Assembly (NCBI GenBank): GCA_964036045.1
Contig: OZ038380.1
Location: 183,730,185 to 183,794,184 of the forward strand
Length of the DNA stretch: 64,000 nucleotides
From: Eutreptiella sp. 'Long Island Sound 2002'
Lineage: Eukaryota; Euglenozoa; Euglenophyceae; Eutreptiales; Eutreptiaceae
Direction: 5' to 3'
Below, in pieces: positions 33,413 through 43,052 of this stretch. The position numbers were made by a program, and so were the translations under genes. The notes beneath the pieces were generated by a model. It did not search any database, was not told the origin of the DNA, and saw only the letters and a program-made list of their open reading frames with translations. Every line of letters begins with the position of its first letter. Within the stretch, counting starts at the first letter, position 1.

Positions 33413-33415
33413 TCA
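33372..33415 (-). promoter_or_regulatory. In-frame gag/pol TGA of element D with downstream stem
   Basis: TGA at 33413-33415 (minus strand) is followed by CGG, a context known from type II readthrough sites of some plant RNA viruses. About 18 nt downstream ACCCAA (33394-33389) can pair with TTGGGT (33377-33372). The same frame is open on both sides of the stop. Readthrough is inferred, not shown. Confidence 0.6.
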
Positions 33416-35521
33416 GAATTCCGCGGGACAGGTCACCTCGAACCCCTTGTTCCGCAATTTGCGGGCCATCCTCATGAAACGGCTTCTCTTCTTGGCGTTG
33501 CCGTCGTCACCACCTTCATGCTCACGCTTGGCTCCTTGTTCTTGCTGGGCCTGCGTCTGTGAGCGTGTGGTAGGTCCAGACTGCCCTCCAGAGGGCTCGG
33601 AGTTCCCCCCTGGATTAGGGTTGGGGTTACCTCCGTTCTTGTCCTTGTTCTTGTTGTCGTTCTGGCGATTAGCGCCTCCTCCTCGTCCGCCTTGACCCTT
33701 GTCTTGACCACCTTGACCACGTCCTTTCGACTTGCCCTTGCCGGAGTCGTTGCCTTTGGACTTGCCTCCACCTTTGCCTGAGCTTTTGCCAGGATCTTCC
33801 CCCTTAAGCTTCGCCGATAGGCGTTGCTTATGGTAGCACTCGTCCTCATAGTGCTTCCTCTTACCGCAGAATGCACACGTGATGGTGCAGCGGTAATGAT
33901 CCGGCAGCTTCACCTTGGCGCCGGTGATCTTTTCCTGCTGCTTCCCCTGGACAACAAAGCAGTCTCGCTGCTCGCAGTCGGAGGCATGCTGCAGGTGGCC
34001 CTGTTCATCTCTGGCATCACACCAGAATAGCTCCTTCACGTTCTCCATTAGGCGGGCGTGGGCGTGTTTGGGGGTAGTCCCCTGCCCAGGTCGGGACCCT
34101 TGGTACCCTTTGCCTCCAGAACCTCCACCACCAGGACGGTAGTGGTTCAGGTGTTGGTCGCTCTCCTTCTCCAGCGCCATCTCCAGGAGCAGCACGCATA
34201 GATCCTCGTAGCGGAGGGATCTAGCCTTGCGCTCGGCCGTCAGACGGCACTCGTCCCATAGCTCACGGGGGAGCTTGGAGCACAACCAAAACAGCAGGTC
34301 GTCGCTGCTGTAGGAACCGGGCGTCAGTCGTCCAGCCCAGTGGTCCAGGTCCGCCAACAGCTCGGAGACTCTGCCGGGTTTAGGGTTGTTCGGCAGCACG
34401 GGCAGGTTCTGGATCTCGGCCCTGATGGAGAGGTCGGTCTCGTAGGTTGGGTACTGCCTCTCCAGGGCAACCAACACGTCGGCAAAGGTGGCGGAGTTGG
34501 TGACGATCTGCCTGACCTGCTTCTCCAGGTACTTCGTCTTGCAGCACTGCAGGAGCAGGTCGCACTTCACTCGCCCACTCGCGTGGGTTTGGCCGGTCAG
34601 TCGTAGGAACCGGCCAAAGTTCTCAGCGAACTCGCTGAGGTCCTTGCCTGTGAATTCAGGCAGGTTTACCACTATCTTGGAGGTGGCAATAGCCTTCGCC
34701 TCCTGAGCTCGGCGTCCTTCAGGGCGTCGGGTCTTCTTCTTCTTCTTCTTCTTCTTCTTACCCTTGGGGTCCTCGGGGTCCTCAGGGTCTTCGTCATCCG
34801 ATGGCGAAGAAGAAGTCATCGAAGGCGGCCCATCATCGGAGGGGTCTCCGCCTAGATCACTGGAGCCATAAGGCTCCACGTCCACCATAGCCCTTAGGGC
34901 TGTCAGCCCCAGCTGGTCCAGCTCGGCCCTCGTCGAGTTCGTCACGTGACTGTAGGGCGGCTGGGCTGTCCTCGGGACGAATGGGCTTCTTGGTACTGCT
35001 GCAGGAGTCGGCATCGGTCGGCTCCTCAGGCTCCCCAGGGTATTCGTCAACCCTGCCGCCAGGTGGTTAGCCTGTACTCGGTGGGGTGACATTCCCACTG
35101 TCGTAGGTGACGCATGGGACGGGATCATCAGGGGCTGCAGTTTCTCCCTGATCTCTTGCGTGAGGTCGCTCACGATTTGCGAAGTGGCTCCTCGGAGCAC
35201 CTCATCGATCTCCGACCGCGTCAGGGACCTGTTGGAGGATCTTCCCGATCCTCTACTCCTGCCTCCCAGAGACTCTGGTCCTCTCCTCAACCCACTCAGG
35301 GGTGCATACCCAGGTGCACACCCAGGAGCATACCCAGGAACTTCCATGTAGGTTCCAGTGGCGTGGAGTGGATGGGGATGGTCAGCCGCATACCAACGCG
35401 GCGCAGAGCTGGAAGCCACCGGCTCACTGGCAGTAGTTGCCTCAAGGAGCGCAGTGGTAGGTGGGCCCATGCCATAGGCGGGGTAGTGAGGCATGCCAGT
35501 AAAGCCTGTGCCCTCTGCCAT
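33413..35521 (-). CDS. gag: Element D gag (702 codons)
   Basis: ATG at 35521, stop TGA at 33413-33415. The N-terminal third is Pro/Gly/Ser-rich. A Lys run coded by an AAG repeat (34735-34762) may act as a nuclear-localisation or RNA-binding signal. The capsid domain follows (about 34690-34200; VVNLPEFTGKDLSEFAENF, KLPRELWDECR). Two Cys/His clusters come next; the second is CAFCGKRKHYEDEC, a CX2CX4HX4C zinc knuckle. The tail is Gly/Lys/Asn-rich. Gag forms the particle and packages the RNA. It is homologous to the split gag of element C. Upstream lie a small ORF and the primer site. Confidence 0.94.
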   Translation of the reverse strand: MAEGTGFTGMPHYPAYGMGPPTTALLEATTASEPVASSSAPRWYAADHPHPLHATGTYMEVPGYAPGCAPGYAPLSGLRRGPESLGGRSRGSGRSSNRSLTRSEIDEVLRGATSQIVSDLTQEIREKLQPLMIPSHASPTTVGMSPHRVQANHLAAGLTNTLGSLRSRPMPTPAAVPRSPFVPRTAQPPYSHVTNSTRAELDQLGLTALRAMVDVEPYGSSDLGGDPSDDGPPSMTSSSPSDDEDPEDPEDPKGKKKKKKKKKTRRPEGRRAQEAKAIATSKIVVNLPEFTGKDLSEFAENFGRFLRLTGQTHASGRVKCDLLLQCCKTKYLEKQVRQIVTNSATFADVLVALERQYPTYETDLSIRAEIQNLPVLPNNPKPGRVSELLADLDHWAGRLTPGSYSSDDLLFWLCSKLPRELWDECRLTAERKARSLRYEDLCVLLLEMALEKESDQHLNHYRPGGGGSGGKGYQGSRPGQGTTPKHAHARLMENVKELFWCDARDEQGHLQHASDCEQRDCFVVQGKQQEKITGAKVKLPDHYRCTITCAFCGKRKHYEDECYHKQRLSAKLKGEDPGKSSGKGGGKSKGNDSGKGKSKGRGQGGQDKGQGGRGGGANRQNDNKNKDKNGGNPNPNPGGNSEPSGGQSGPTTRSQTQAQQEQGAKREHEGGDDGNAKKRSRFMRMARKLRNKGFEVTCPAEF

Positions 35522-35644
35522 AGGCTGGTTGGTTGTGGAAGTGGATGTAGCGGCGGCTGGGTGTGTGGTGGTTATGGGAGAGGGTGATGCTTGGAGGCCA
35601 GAAGCGCTTGGTGCGCCTTCGAAGGTAGGGACTTCCGTCGGGTC

Positions 35645-35914
35645 TTACCCTTGCTCCTCTCCTTCGTCTGCTCCTTCTCCAGCATCCTTCTCGCTCTCGT
35701 TTCCTCTCTTCCTCTTCACAGGCTGAGGTTGAGAGACCATTTCCTTCACCGACAGGGCCCCAAAGGCCGTCTGGAGGCCATCCAAGGAGTCCTCCGCCGT
35801 ATCCATTGGCCCATGTAAGGGCTCCACCGAAGGTACAGCGTCAGGCGCCGGCCTTGCCGGTGTCTCTGGCGCTGGCGCTGTGTTCACCTCGGCGTCCACT
35901 CTTCCTGGATCCAT
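35645..35914 (-). CDS. Small ORF (89 codons) between the primer site and gag of element D
   Basis: ATG at 35914, about 90 nt after the primer site, TAA or similar stop at 35645. The predicted protein is Pro/Ala-rich at the start and Lys/Glu-rich at the end (VKRKRGNES then acidic). It is not recognisable and has no counterpart in element C, whose gag starts soon after its primer site. It could be a leader peptide, an upstream regulatory ORF, or chance. Confidence 0.35.
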   Translation of the reverse strand: MDPGRVDAEVNTAPAPETPARPAPDAVPSVEPLHGPMDTAEDSLDGLQTAFGALSVKEMVSQPQPVKRKRGNESEKDAGEGADEGEEQG

Positions 35915-36000
35915 CTTAATTCACCCTTCTGCTTATGTTTGCCTGCTCGGAGCACTGGTTGTACGGCGCGGGGTCGCTGCCGGTGCACAGAGACAGGCTG

Positions 36001-36013
36001 CCTCTTGCTACCA
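36001..36013 (-). other. Primer binding site of element D
   Basis: Minus-strand TGGTAGCAAGAGG follows the 5' LTR. It resembles the initiator-Met-tRNA complement (TGGTAGCAGAGG) with one extra A. The first T overlaps the last LTR base. Confidence 0.65.
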
Positions 36014-36810
36014 GAAAAGTTTATAGTGTTTTCAGCACTGTGTTTTTGCTTCTCCTGCTGCTTGTTGTTGCTATAGGGTGTCCTGCTGCTGGTTTTGGAT
36101 GATGAAAAGCTTTTGTTTGTTGAAATACAGTAAAGCCAACTCAATCCAGGATAGCCCAAGCCAACAGTATGCAAAGAGAAGGTGATTCAGGATCAAAGCA
36201 TGAAGGGCTGCAGTGTAAACAGTGAAAGATGATTAGATATTCACAGAAACTGCAACTCAGGATACAAATGAATGCATATTCACAGAGATAGCTGAAATGT
36301 TTTGGGAAAAGAGTTAGAAAACTGCCTCAGGATCACTCTCTCTCCATAGTGCCATCTTAGGAGATGTGCACTCTTTGTTTTGGGTCCCATATGTGCTGAG
36401 GTGGCATGGTATGTGGCGATGAGGTCACTGCCATGTCACATGGGATCTTCCTACTTAGTTAGGCTGACCAGGAATTGAACCCAGGACCTCTCAAAAAGAG
36501 GTGCCTAACCCCCTAGGGTGCATACCACTAGGGCAGATAAGTATTCATGGAAAAACATAGATAAATTCATAGGTTCTACCTTAGGTATGTCAGTGCTCAG
36601 TCAACTCAGGAAAAGATGTTTTACTTCTGATTGAAAGGGGATTAAGGGGTCCACTCCATATCCTGATTGGGTGTTTGGTTCCATAGGTCAAAATGTGTTC
36701 TCACCACTTTTGGCTGGACCAATACTAAGATAAAAATGCATGGATGCTCAGTGCATCTCTAATACAACTAGAGTATGTCCCAAAGCAATGGAAAAGCACT
36801 TTTTCTTACT
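36013..36810 (-). repeat. 5' LTR of element D
   Basis: 798 bp, the same as 25410-26207. On the minus strand it starts AGTAAGAAAAAG at 36810, next to the TCGAA duplication. It carries the second copy of the tRNA-like segment at about 36464-36536. Confidence 0.92.
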
Positions 36811-36815
36811 TCGAA
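36811..36815. repeat. Target site duplication of element D, right copy
   Basis: TCGAA, matching 25405-25409. Confidence 0.85.
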
Positions 36816-38101
36816 AATAAGTACTCCAAGTCGCACACATACTCAGAAATTCGCGCAGCGGATGGAAACTCCGGGAGCATAGGTAGCTCCTCGATCTGTG
36901 TGCGTACGCTGAGGTCAGTCTCATAGACTGGGAATGTTTTCTCTAACCTCAGCAGTACCTCTGCCCAGGTAGAACAGGTTTTCACAATCTGTTTGACCTG
37001 TTTTTGCAAAAATTTCTTTTTGCATGAGCGTTTTAGCAGTGAACATTTGGTGGCCACATCCACATGGGATTGGCCAGTCAACAAAAGGAACTCTGCAAAT
37101 TCTTCTGCCCATTCAGGCAGACTTTTGGGGTCGAACTCCGGCAGTTCCAGCTGGATGTTCGCCTGGGCAATTGGTCTGCCCGTCTTCCCACCCCCCGGAG
37201 TTAGGCCTGAAGGCGGCACGCCGGCAAGGGGGGCCAGGGCTGACAGCCCTCTTCTCTCACTCTCTGTGACAGGCACGTCCTGTAGATCAGCCATAGGCAC
37301 AGTCCTGGCACGGGGGTAAAAGGGGCTGGGGCAGGTGACCTTAGGCAACAGCCTTGAGACCCTTGATCTCTTGAGATCCTCGGCCAGGGTACTCAGCCCT
37401 GGAGAGAGAGAGGGCAACTCTGGCTTGGGTAAGGGTTCTGCAATACCCAGTTTAGCTTTAATGGCCTCCGATAAGGCCGTCACATCTGGATCTTCTGATC
37501 CAGACAGGAGTTTGGCCAACAGCTCGGCCGTATGATCCAGGGCACCGTAGGTTGGCCTTGGATGATGTTGTTCTTCGACTCGTGTAGGGCCCACTTCGGG
37601 AGCCCTTGGGGTTGGATACTCAGGTCTTAGTCGTCTTGGCAGGGATGCAGTGGACGGAGGACCCGAGTGCGCGTAGGACCCTAGGTCTGTACGTGGTATG
37701 GATCCATGTACAGCCAGTGGCTCCTCTCGATCTTCCCCACGGATGGATTTGTAGTACTCCTGATGTAGGATGTACTCATCCATCTTCTGCTTCAGCTCCT
37801 CGTACTCCTCAGGTCCTTCAATGGCAGTTGAGGATGAAGCTGGACAATTTGATCTGGATATTGAGGCAGCTACACGTCTGTGGAGGTGACTGTAGCTGTC
37901 TCCACCGTGTGCTGCTAAGGCCTCGGTGGTAAGGCCTTTATTCTCTTCCGCCCTTCTGCGTTCTGGATCTCCTTGGGACCCAGATGCGCCACTGAGATGA
38001 TGTGGAGCTCGGTGAGGTGGTTCACTCATTGGGTGGGCCATGCTGCCCATTTGTACTTGGACAGTTCGGATAGGCCAGGTCCTGACGCTTGGCGTGGACA
38101 T
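36811..38101 (-). pseudogene. gag: Element C gag, N-terminal portion
   Basis: ATG at 38101. About 430 codons run to the element D insertion, where the frame ends artificially at ISEYVCDLEYLFS; the sequence resumes at 25409 with MNVGSYGATEP. A Ser/Pro-rich N-terminus is followed by the capsid region (IQLELPEFDPKSLPEWAEEF, CKKKFLQKQVKQIVKTCSTW). It aligns with D Gag (FLRLTGQTH versus FLLLTGQSH and onward). It cannot make full-length Gag because of element D. Confidence 0.9.
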
Positions 38102-38170
38102 GATGAACTTGTTGTTGAGCTTTTGTTCTGCACTTCTTCTCAGGGTCGGTTCAAAAGGTCACAAGGGACT

Positions 38171-38183
38171 GTCTCTGCTACTG
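38171..38183 (-). other. Likely primer binding site of element C
   Basis: Minus-strand CAGTAGCAGAGAC next to the LTR end. It resembles TGGTAGCAGAGG with mismatches at the first two bases and near the end, consistent with an aged initiator-Met-tRNA site. Confidence 0.5.
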
Positions 38184-38893
38184 GAAAGATGTCCTTGCTT
38201 TATGCCCTAGATATTTTGATGATGTCCTGCAGGTTTTGTAGTTGAAAACCCAAACCAAAGCAGCAAGTAGAGCAATAAGAGGATGTGGATCGAATCAATG
38301 ATTGGTTTTGGAATCCAGTGTAACACAGAAGGGCTGCAGATAGACAAAGCAGGTTTATGCACATAGATTCAATCACAAATGGATAATACAAAAGGTTTTA
38401 TATGAAAATTGGTCTGACTCTTGCCTCAGAGGTTGCATTAGGCACTTCATGTGCACTCCTTTGGGTGAAATGGTGCTGGCTAGGACTGAGGGGCATAGAT
38501 GTCAGGACCACACAGAAAATGACTTGGCCAAGCAACTGAATTCAGAAACAGTTACAAAGTAGGACCACAATAAGTGGTAGAAACAATTGAGTATAGGGGT
38601 CTTGGGGTGGGAGACCACTAGGCTTAACCTCCAAGGCCAACAAGTATGAAATGCCTGATTTATTTTGGTATGTCCTCCATGAAGGAAGGTACCTCCGCTC
38701 AGTTGAGTGGTAGGGGTGAACTTCATGGGGGGGCTAGGGTCACAACCCTAGTTACTTTGAGAAAGTGTACTTTAGGCAACAAAAGAGAGATAAAAACACT
38801 TAAGTTTGTCTTAGCATCAACAAAAGGGTTTTAAGGGGGGCTTAGCCTGGATCAAGCCCTCCAAGAAAGACATGGCAGTGACTTTTTCTTACT
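38183..38893 (-). repeat. 5' LTR of element C
   Basis: About 711 bp. It starts AGTAAGAAAAAGT on the minus strand at 38893, the same first 13 bases as the element D LTR, and ends at the primer site. The middle is diverged from D. Its 3' partner should be left of the window. Boundaries rest on comparison with D because only one LTR is visible. Confidence 0.72.
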
Positions 38894-41567
38894 GGAGGTG
38901 TCCCGCCCAGCCACAGGCGAGTTCCTGGGAACCAAGGGGCTCCAAGGCCAACCGACAGTGGCTCCCTCTGCTCCCTTAACGGCAGGTTCGAACTCCTCTC
39001 TGAGCCAGAGATATGGCTCCGCCATTATCCCCTAGGAGTTGGTAGCTGAAAATGGGCTGTTTCAGCCCAAACTGAAATTAGCTCAAAAATCTCCAAAGTT
39101 GACCCCTCGTCCGGACCCGCCAGAGGTAGGGACGAGGCAACTGACCCTATGCCCTTTGAATACAAACTCCCTGGAGCCCTCACCCAACCTGGTTCCCTCT
39201 GAGGTCCCGGCATCAGGGCAACACGGGTTCGTCAAGTGGGGTCATGATGCCAAAATCACCAAAATTGGCGTTATTCCCACGCGTGGCTCGCCCGGCCAGG
39301 GCAAGGCCAATGGCTCACAGGTTAGGAGGCAGGACCTAGGACGTATATCTGAGTGTACAACTTGAAGTTAGGTCCGGGCTCCCTGTGGGCATGGAGATAT
39401 GGGGCCGCCAATTGACCACACGGGGGGTTGAAATTGGGGTCCCAAAAGGGGGTCATTTTGGCTGCCTGAAATGAGCCAAAATTCGGGGTGCTCCCAATAG
39501 TATATCTCCACGCCGGCTTGGAGATCGGATCCGCCTTTCCATACACGATCCACCAGGAGTTCAACAGAGACTCCCATGACCTTGGCTCTCAAAGATCTCC
39601 ATGCCACTCGGCGTGGTGACAATCCCAATTGGGTCCACAAATGCCAAAATGGCAAAATTGCCCACACTCACTTTGGGCTAGCACCTTAACGAAGGTTGCT
39701 CCGCTTCGCCCACGTGGTGTGTGAACCATGGGGACCAATATACATAACACCCATGTCATATATGGTCCATTGGTCCATGCGTCCGGCGTGCACGGGTGGG
39801 CTGAACATAGTGCACGGCGGGCAGAAAATGTGGAAAATTGCTAAAAATGGCCAAAAATGCGCACACTCATGGTTGGGGCAAATGAGGCACATGCCCGACT
39901 TGGACCGGAGTGTGCCATAGGATTGGTATCAAGTAATATGCGTCCAACATATCTTTTGGGCGTCGCCCAACTCCTCCGGTTTCGGGAATGGCAGGGTCGC
40001 CAAGTGAGCCCATGATTTGGGATAGTCCCAAATCCCCAACATGGCGGCCACGGTATGCCCAGCCCAAGAGGAGTTATTCGCCGGGTCCAAGATATGTTGG
40101 GCTCCGAAGTATGTACCCTCATAACATACTTGGGTCATGATTTCAATTGAGCGCAACGTTGAGATACACGGTCGCCACTTGACATCATGACGGGCCAAAA
40201 ACGGTAAAATTGACACAAAGACACACAAAAGTGCCTTGAAAGGTGCACAATTATATTATAATATCTTCGCCTTGGATTGAATAATCAACTAATCCTTCTA
40301 AACACAATGACTTGACACCAATGACCTTCGATTCCACATATGTGCTCCGCTTGGGGCGCTTTGAAAGGTTACGAGCGCTACTTCCCAAGTGGGCACATGA
40401 AAATATGAAAAATTGCAAAATACACACCTTGCTCCCAACGCATCGCTTTGGGATTGCCACACAAGCTTTCCTCCACGAAGGTTAGGCTTGCAATTGATCG
40501 TGGGGAGTATGGAGAAGGGGCTTGCGCAATATGAGGTCCATTGGCGGGTTTGGCTTGGAGCGATGGACCCGCCAAATGGGCACGCAACACAACACATGGC
40601 ACATACCACATATTGCCCAAAAAGGTAGCTCCCCCCACGATATGTCATGCCCCTCCAAGGGCATAACTTTGTGTCAATCGCTCATAGGAACTCAAGGAGA
40701 GTTCCTATGCAACACCAACACTCGCGCGCTACACTCGAAAGTTATCTTAACGCACGCAATATCATGGCCAAAGAGTTATAACGCAAACTCTACCCTCTTG
40801 ACCATGATCCATTACGCTACCGCCCACCTGTGGAGACGCAAGGCGTATAATGCTTCCTAAACTACGTCGGGAGTATTGTGAATACATCCCACGTTTCCTT
40901 ATCGTCATTCCTCGCAAGCGGCACGAGATATGACCCTCACAAGTGGCCTCACGAATCAACTTTGTTTTGCCCATATCTCTAAGACAAATGGAGGGCAAGA
41001 CAAAAGGAAAGTTGATTCGTGCATAGGGAAGCACGTAGGTCCACTCGAAAGAGGTCAAATCAAGTGCGGGGATGGCGAAGTCGAAAATCCGATTTCGACA
41101 TCCTGAAAAATTCGGATTAAGGTTGCGAGTGTAAGATGTGAAAATTGCGGATGCATCAATGCAATTCCTGAAGACTTTAGAGTCTTCGTCACGATTTCCG
41201 CTAAAATATCTGTATATAACAGTTAAACTGGCGGTTACGCTAAAGTCGCGAGCTAACCGCCAGCTGTCAAAACAGTGAATATCAGAACGGAAGCGTAAAA
41301 ATTGACGGAAACAATATGAGAATAAAACCCTGTTGATTCCTGATATTCCGATATAAAAAACTCCGCTGGCGGTGCATCGGTTGCCGATGCGGGGCTTTAC
41401 GGCACGGAACACGCTCCCGCCGGGCTCGCACCGGGCGTCAACGGGCGTCTTCCCTTCGGTACATGGGGTTAGTGGACCGGAGACCGGTCTTCCCTTTCGT
41501 ACATGGGGTTAGTGGACCGGAGACCTGTTGTATGCCCTACCCTAGCCATGGGGTTCTGGGTACCGCT
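38894..41567 (-). repeat. 3' LTR of element E (visible part, 2.67 kb)
   Basis: This stretch matches 54266-56931 with a few per cent difference at most. On the minus strand the LTR starts CAGAACC at 41567. Its end is cut by the insertion of element C at 38893. Near the start is a tandem duplication of about 40 bp (41450-41530). The rest is AT/GC-mixed non-coding DNA with recurring CCAAAAT-type motifs. Open frames up to 216 codons recur in the other LTR, as expected from near-identity, and are not evidence of a gene. Confidence 0.88.
41450..41530 (-). repeat. Tandem duplication at the start of the element E LTR
   Basis: Two copies of about 40 bp containing GTACATGGGGTTAGTGGACC and CGGAGACC. 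The 5' LTR has the same pair at about 56820-56900. Direct repeats at the start of an LTR (U3) are often enhancer-like; that function is inferred. Confidence 0.7.
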
Positions 41568-43052
41568 TCATCCCCCTCCTTAGAGCAAACCCTGGGGGCG
41601 GCTCGATAACACCCATGCATGGCAGCGGGTACCCAGGACCATTCCCTGAAGGGGGGGGGTGTACATCCTCACTTCAGGCTGATTCGCAGGTTAGGCTGAA
41701 TCCCACAGTAAGACAGGTATGATGCTGTAAAAACTGGTAGTAACTGCAAGTATAGTATCAAGTATCAAGTCCCGGGTCCTGGCGGCGATTGTTCGGCATC
41801 CAAAGGACCCGTTAACCCATACCAGGCGCACCGGGTGCCGGCTGCTACGGTCACCACCACAGTGGTAGTGGCATACACGGCCAACATAGGCGTCACACGA
41901 CGACCGAGGTGGTCCCACAGGTCGAAAGCGACCACAAAGATCCATCAGGCTACCCCAAGCTTCCCAAGGCCCGCCGGCTGGGGGAGAGTCCCCACGGGTC
42001 CTTCCTCGGGCGCACCATGTCCATATCCATACGACGCGAGTCCAGAGTGGTACAGCCGAACGAGCTCCTCCTTAAGGGATCGGGCATCAAGGCCGTCTTT
42101 TCCCTCGCCCTATTACCACGAAGGCCATACATGAGGGAGTCCTCATGCAGTGTGGGCGGAGATTCGACTCCTCAAACCACCAGTTTCCCAGGCAGACTGA
42201 CCGAGGTCAGGAGCACCGGAGGCCGCCATCCGACTGCAAGTGCGTCTGCGAGTCGGTAGGCTCACACTGGGACAGACAGTGGCGGACCGCTGGGAGTGTA
42301 GTCAGGCAACTGGGCTTCCCGCCTGGCGCCATCAGCATCTTCACATCACAGCGAATAGGGCACACGGTATCACGGGCACTCAAACAGAAGAATATGTACT
42401 TAGGTACCGGTCCAGGCTGGACCGTAAGTAAAAGCATGTAAACGGCGACTCAGGGCTCCTCTGTATTTCGATTTGCATCCCCTCGGGGGGGAGAAAACAG
42501 TCCATCCGTCGGTGATGGGCTGACAATCGTAACATACAAATGCACATATCCTGGGGAACAGAAAGACAAGCAATAAGCGGGGTAAAAGGCGTGTAAACAC
42601 ACTCTGGACAGAGCGCCAAACCACACCCTGGTTAGGATAAGGCATGTGCAGGAGGGTGGACAGGAAAACGCCTGAGTTCAGGCCATATATAGTCAGCTGA
42701 CACACTTCGACTGGTCTGGATTCCGCAAGTGCCATGAAACCAGACCACACACCAAAAAATCACAATGCCGATGACAGCGGCATCCGTTGCGCAACGTCGT
42801 ATGGGCTTCAAGGCCCCAAGAGCTCAGAAATATGAAGGTCAGTCGCCCTACCTGGTTTCCCAAGGATTCAGCAGGGGGGGGAGTGACGAATAGAAGAAGA
42901 GAGGGGCCATCCTCCTCTGGATTCAGCAGGGGGGGGTATATGGCCACTCTGATGGCAGGTCACCGGAAGATGCAAGAGAGCAAGCAAGTAAGGGACGATC
43001 CGTTGACCCCACAAGCGCTCAAAATGCATCAGGGGAGAGCCCAGGGCGCTGA
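41568..43052 (-). other. Element E 3' UTR
   Basis: About 1.5 kb, colinear with 58878-60344 of element F at high identity. The purine-rich AAGGAGGGGGATGAAG on the minus strand (about 41577-41592) ends roughly 10 nt before the LTR and may be the polypurine tract. No gene is seen. Confidence 0.75.

Larger units (their letters stand above)
25410..36810 (-). mobile_element. Element D: intact full-length family-2b chromovirus inserted in element C gag
   Basis: An 11.4 kb minus-strand element with 798-bp LTRs in which I saw no difference by eye, TCGAA duplications, primer site, polypurine tract, an open gag (702 codons) and an open pol (1,632 codons). It splits the capsid-coding region of element C. 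It is the only element here with no visible coding damage, so it is the best candidate for a recently or currently mobile copy. Confidence 0.96.
7883..38893 (-). mobile_element. Element C: family-2a chromovirus, interrupted by A, B and D
   Basis: Read on the minus strand: 5' LTR 38183-38893, gag 36811-38101, element D insertion, gag 24518-25409, pol 22308-24517, element B insertion, pol 7883-10480, then 3' UTR 5793-7882 and beyond. Gag and pol are homologous to element D throughout. Each break resumes in the expected frame and each inner insertion has a 5-bp target duplication. The element is dead: two nonsense codons in pol plus three insertions. Its right end joins element E LTR sequence at 38894. 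Confidence 0.9.

Noticed and set aside
34733-34765. CTT microsatellite as an independent repeat feature
   Set aside because: It codes the Lys run of D Gag in frame; treated as part of the gene.
40762-41412. 216-codon minus-strand frame in the E LTR, also at 56255-56785
   Set aside because: It lies in an LTR, differs in length between the two LTR copies, and shows no domain.
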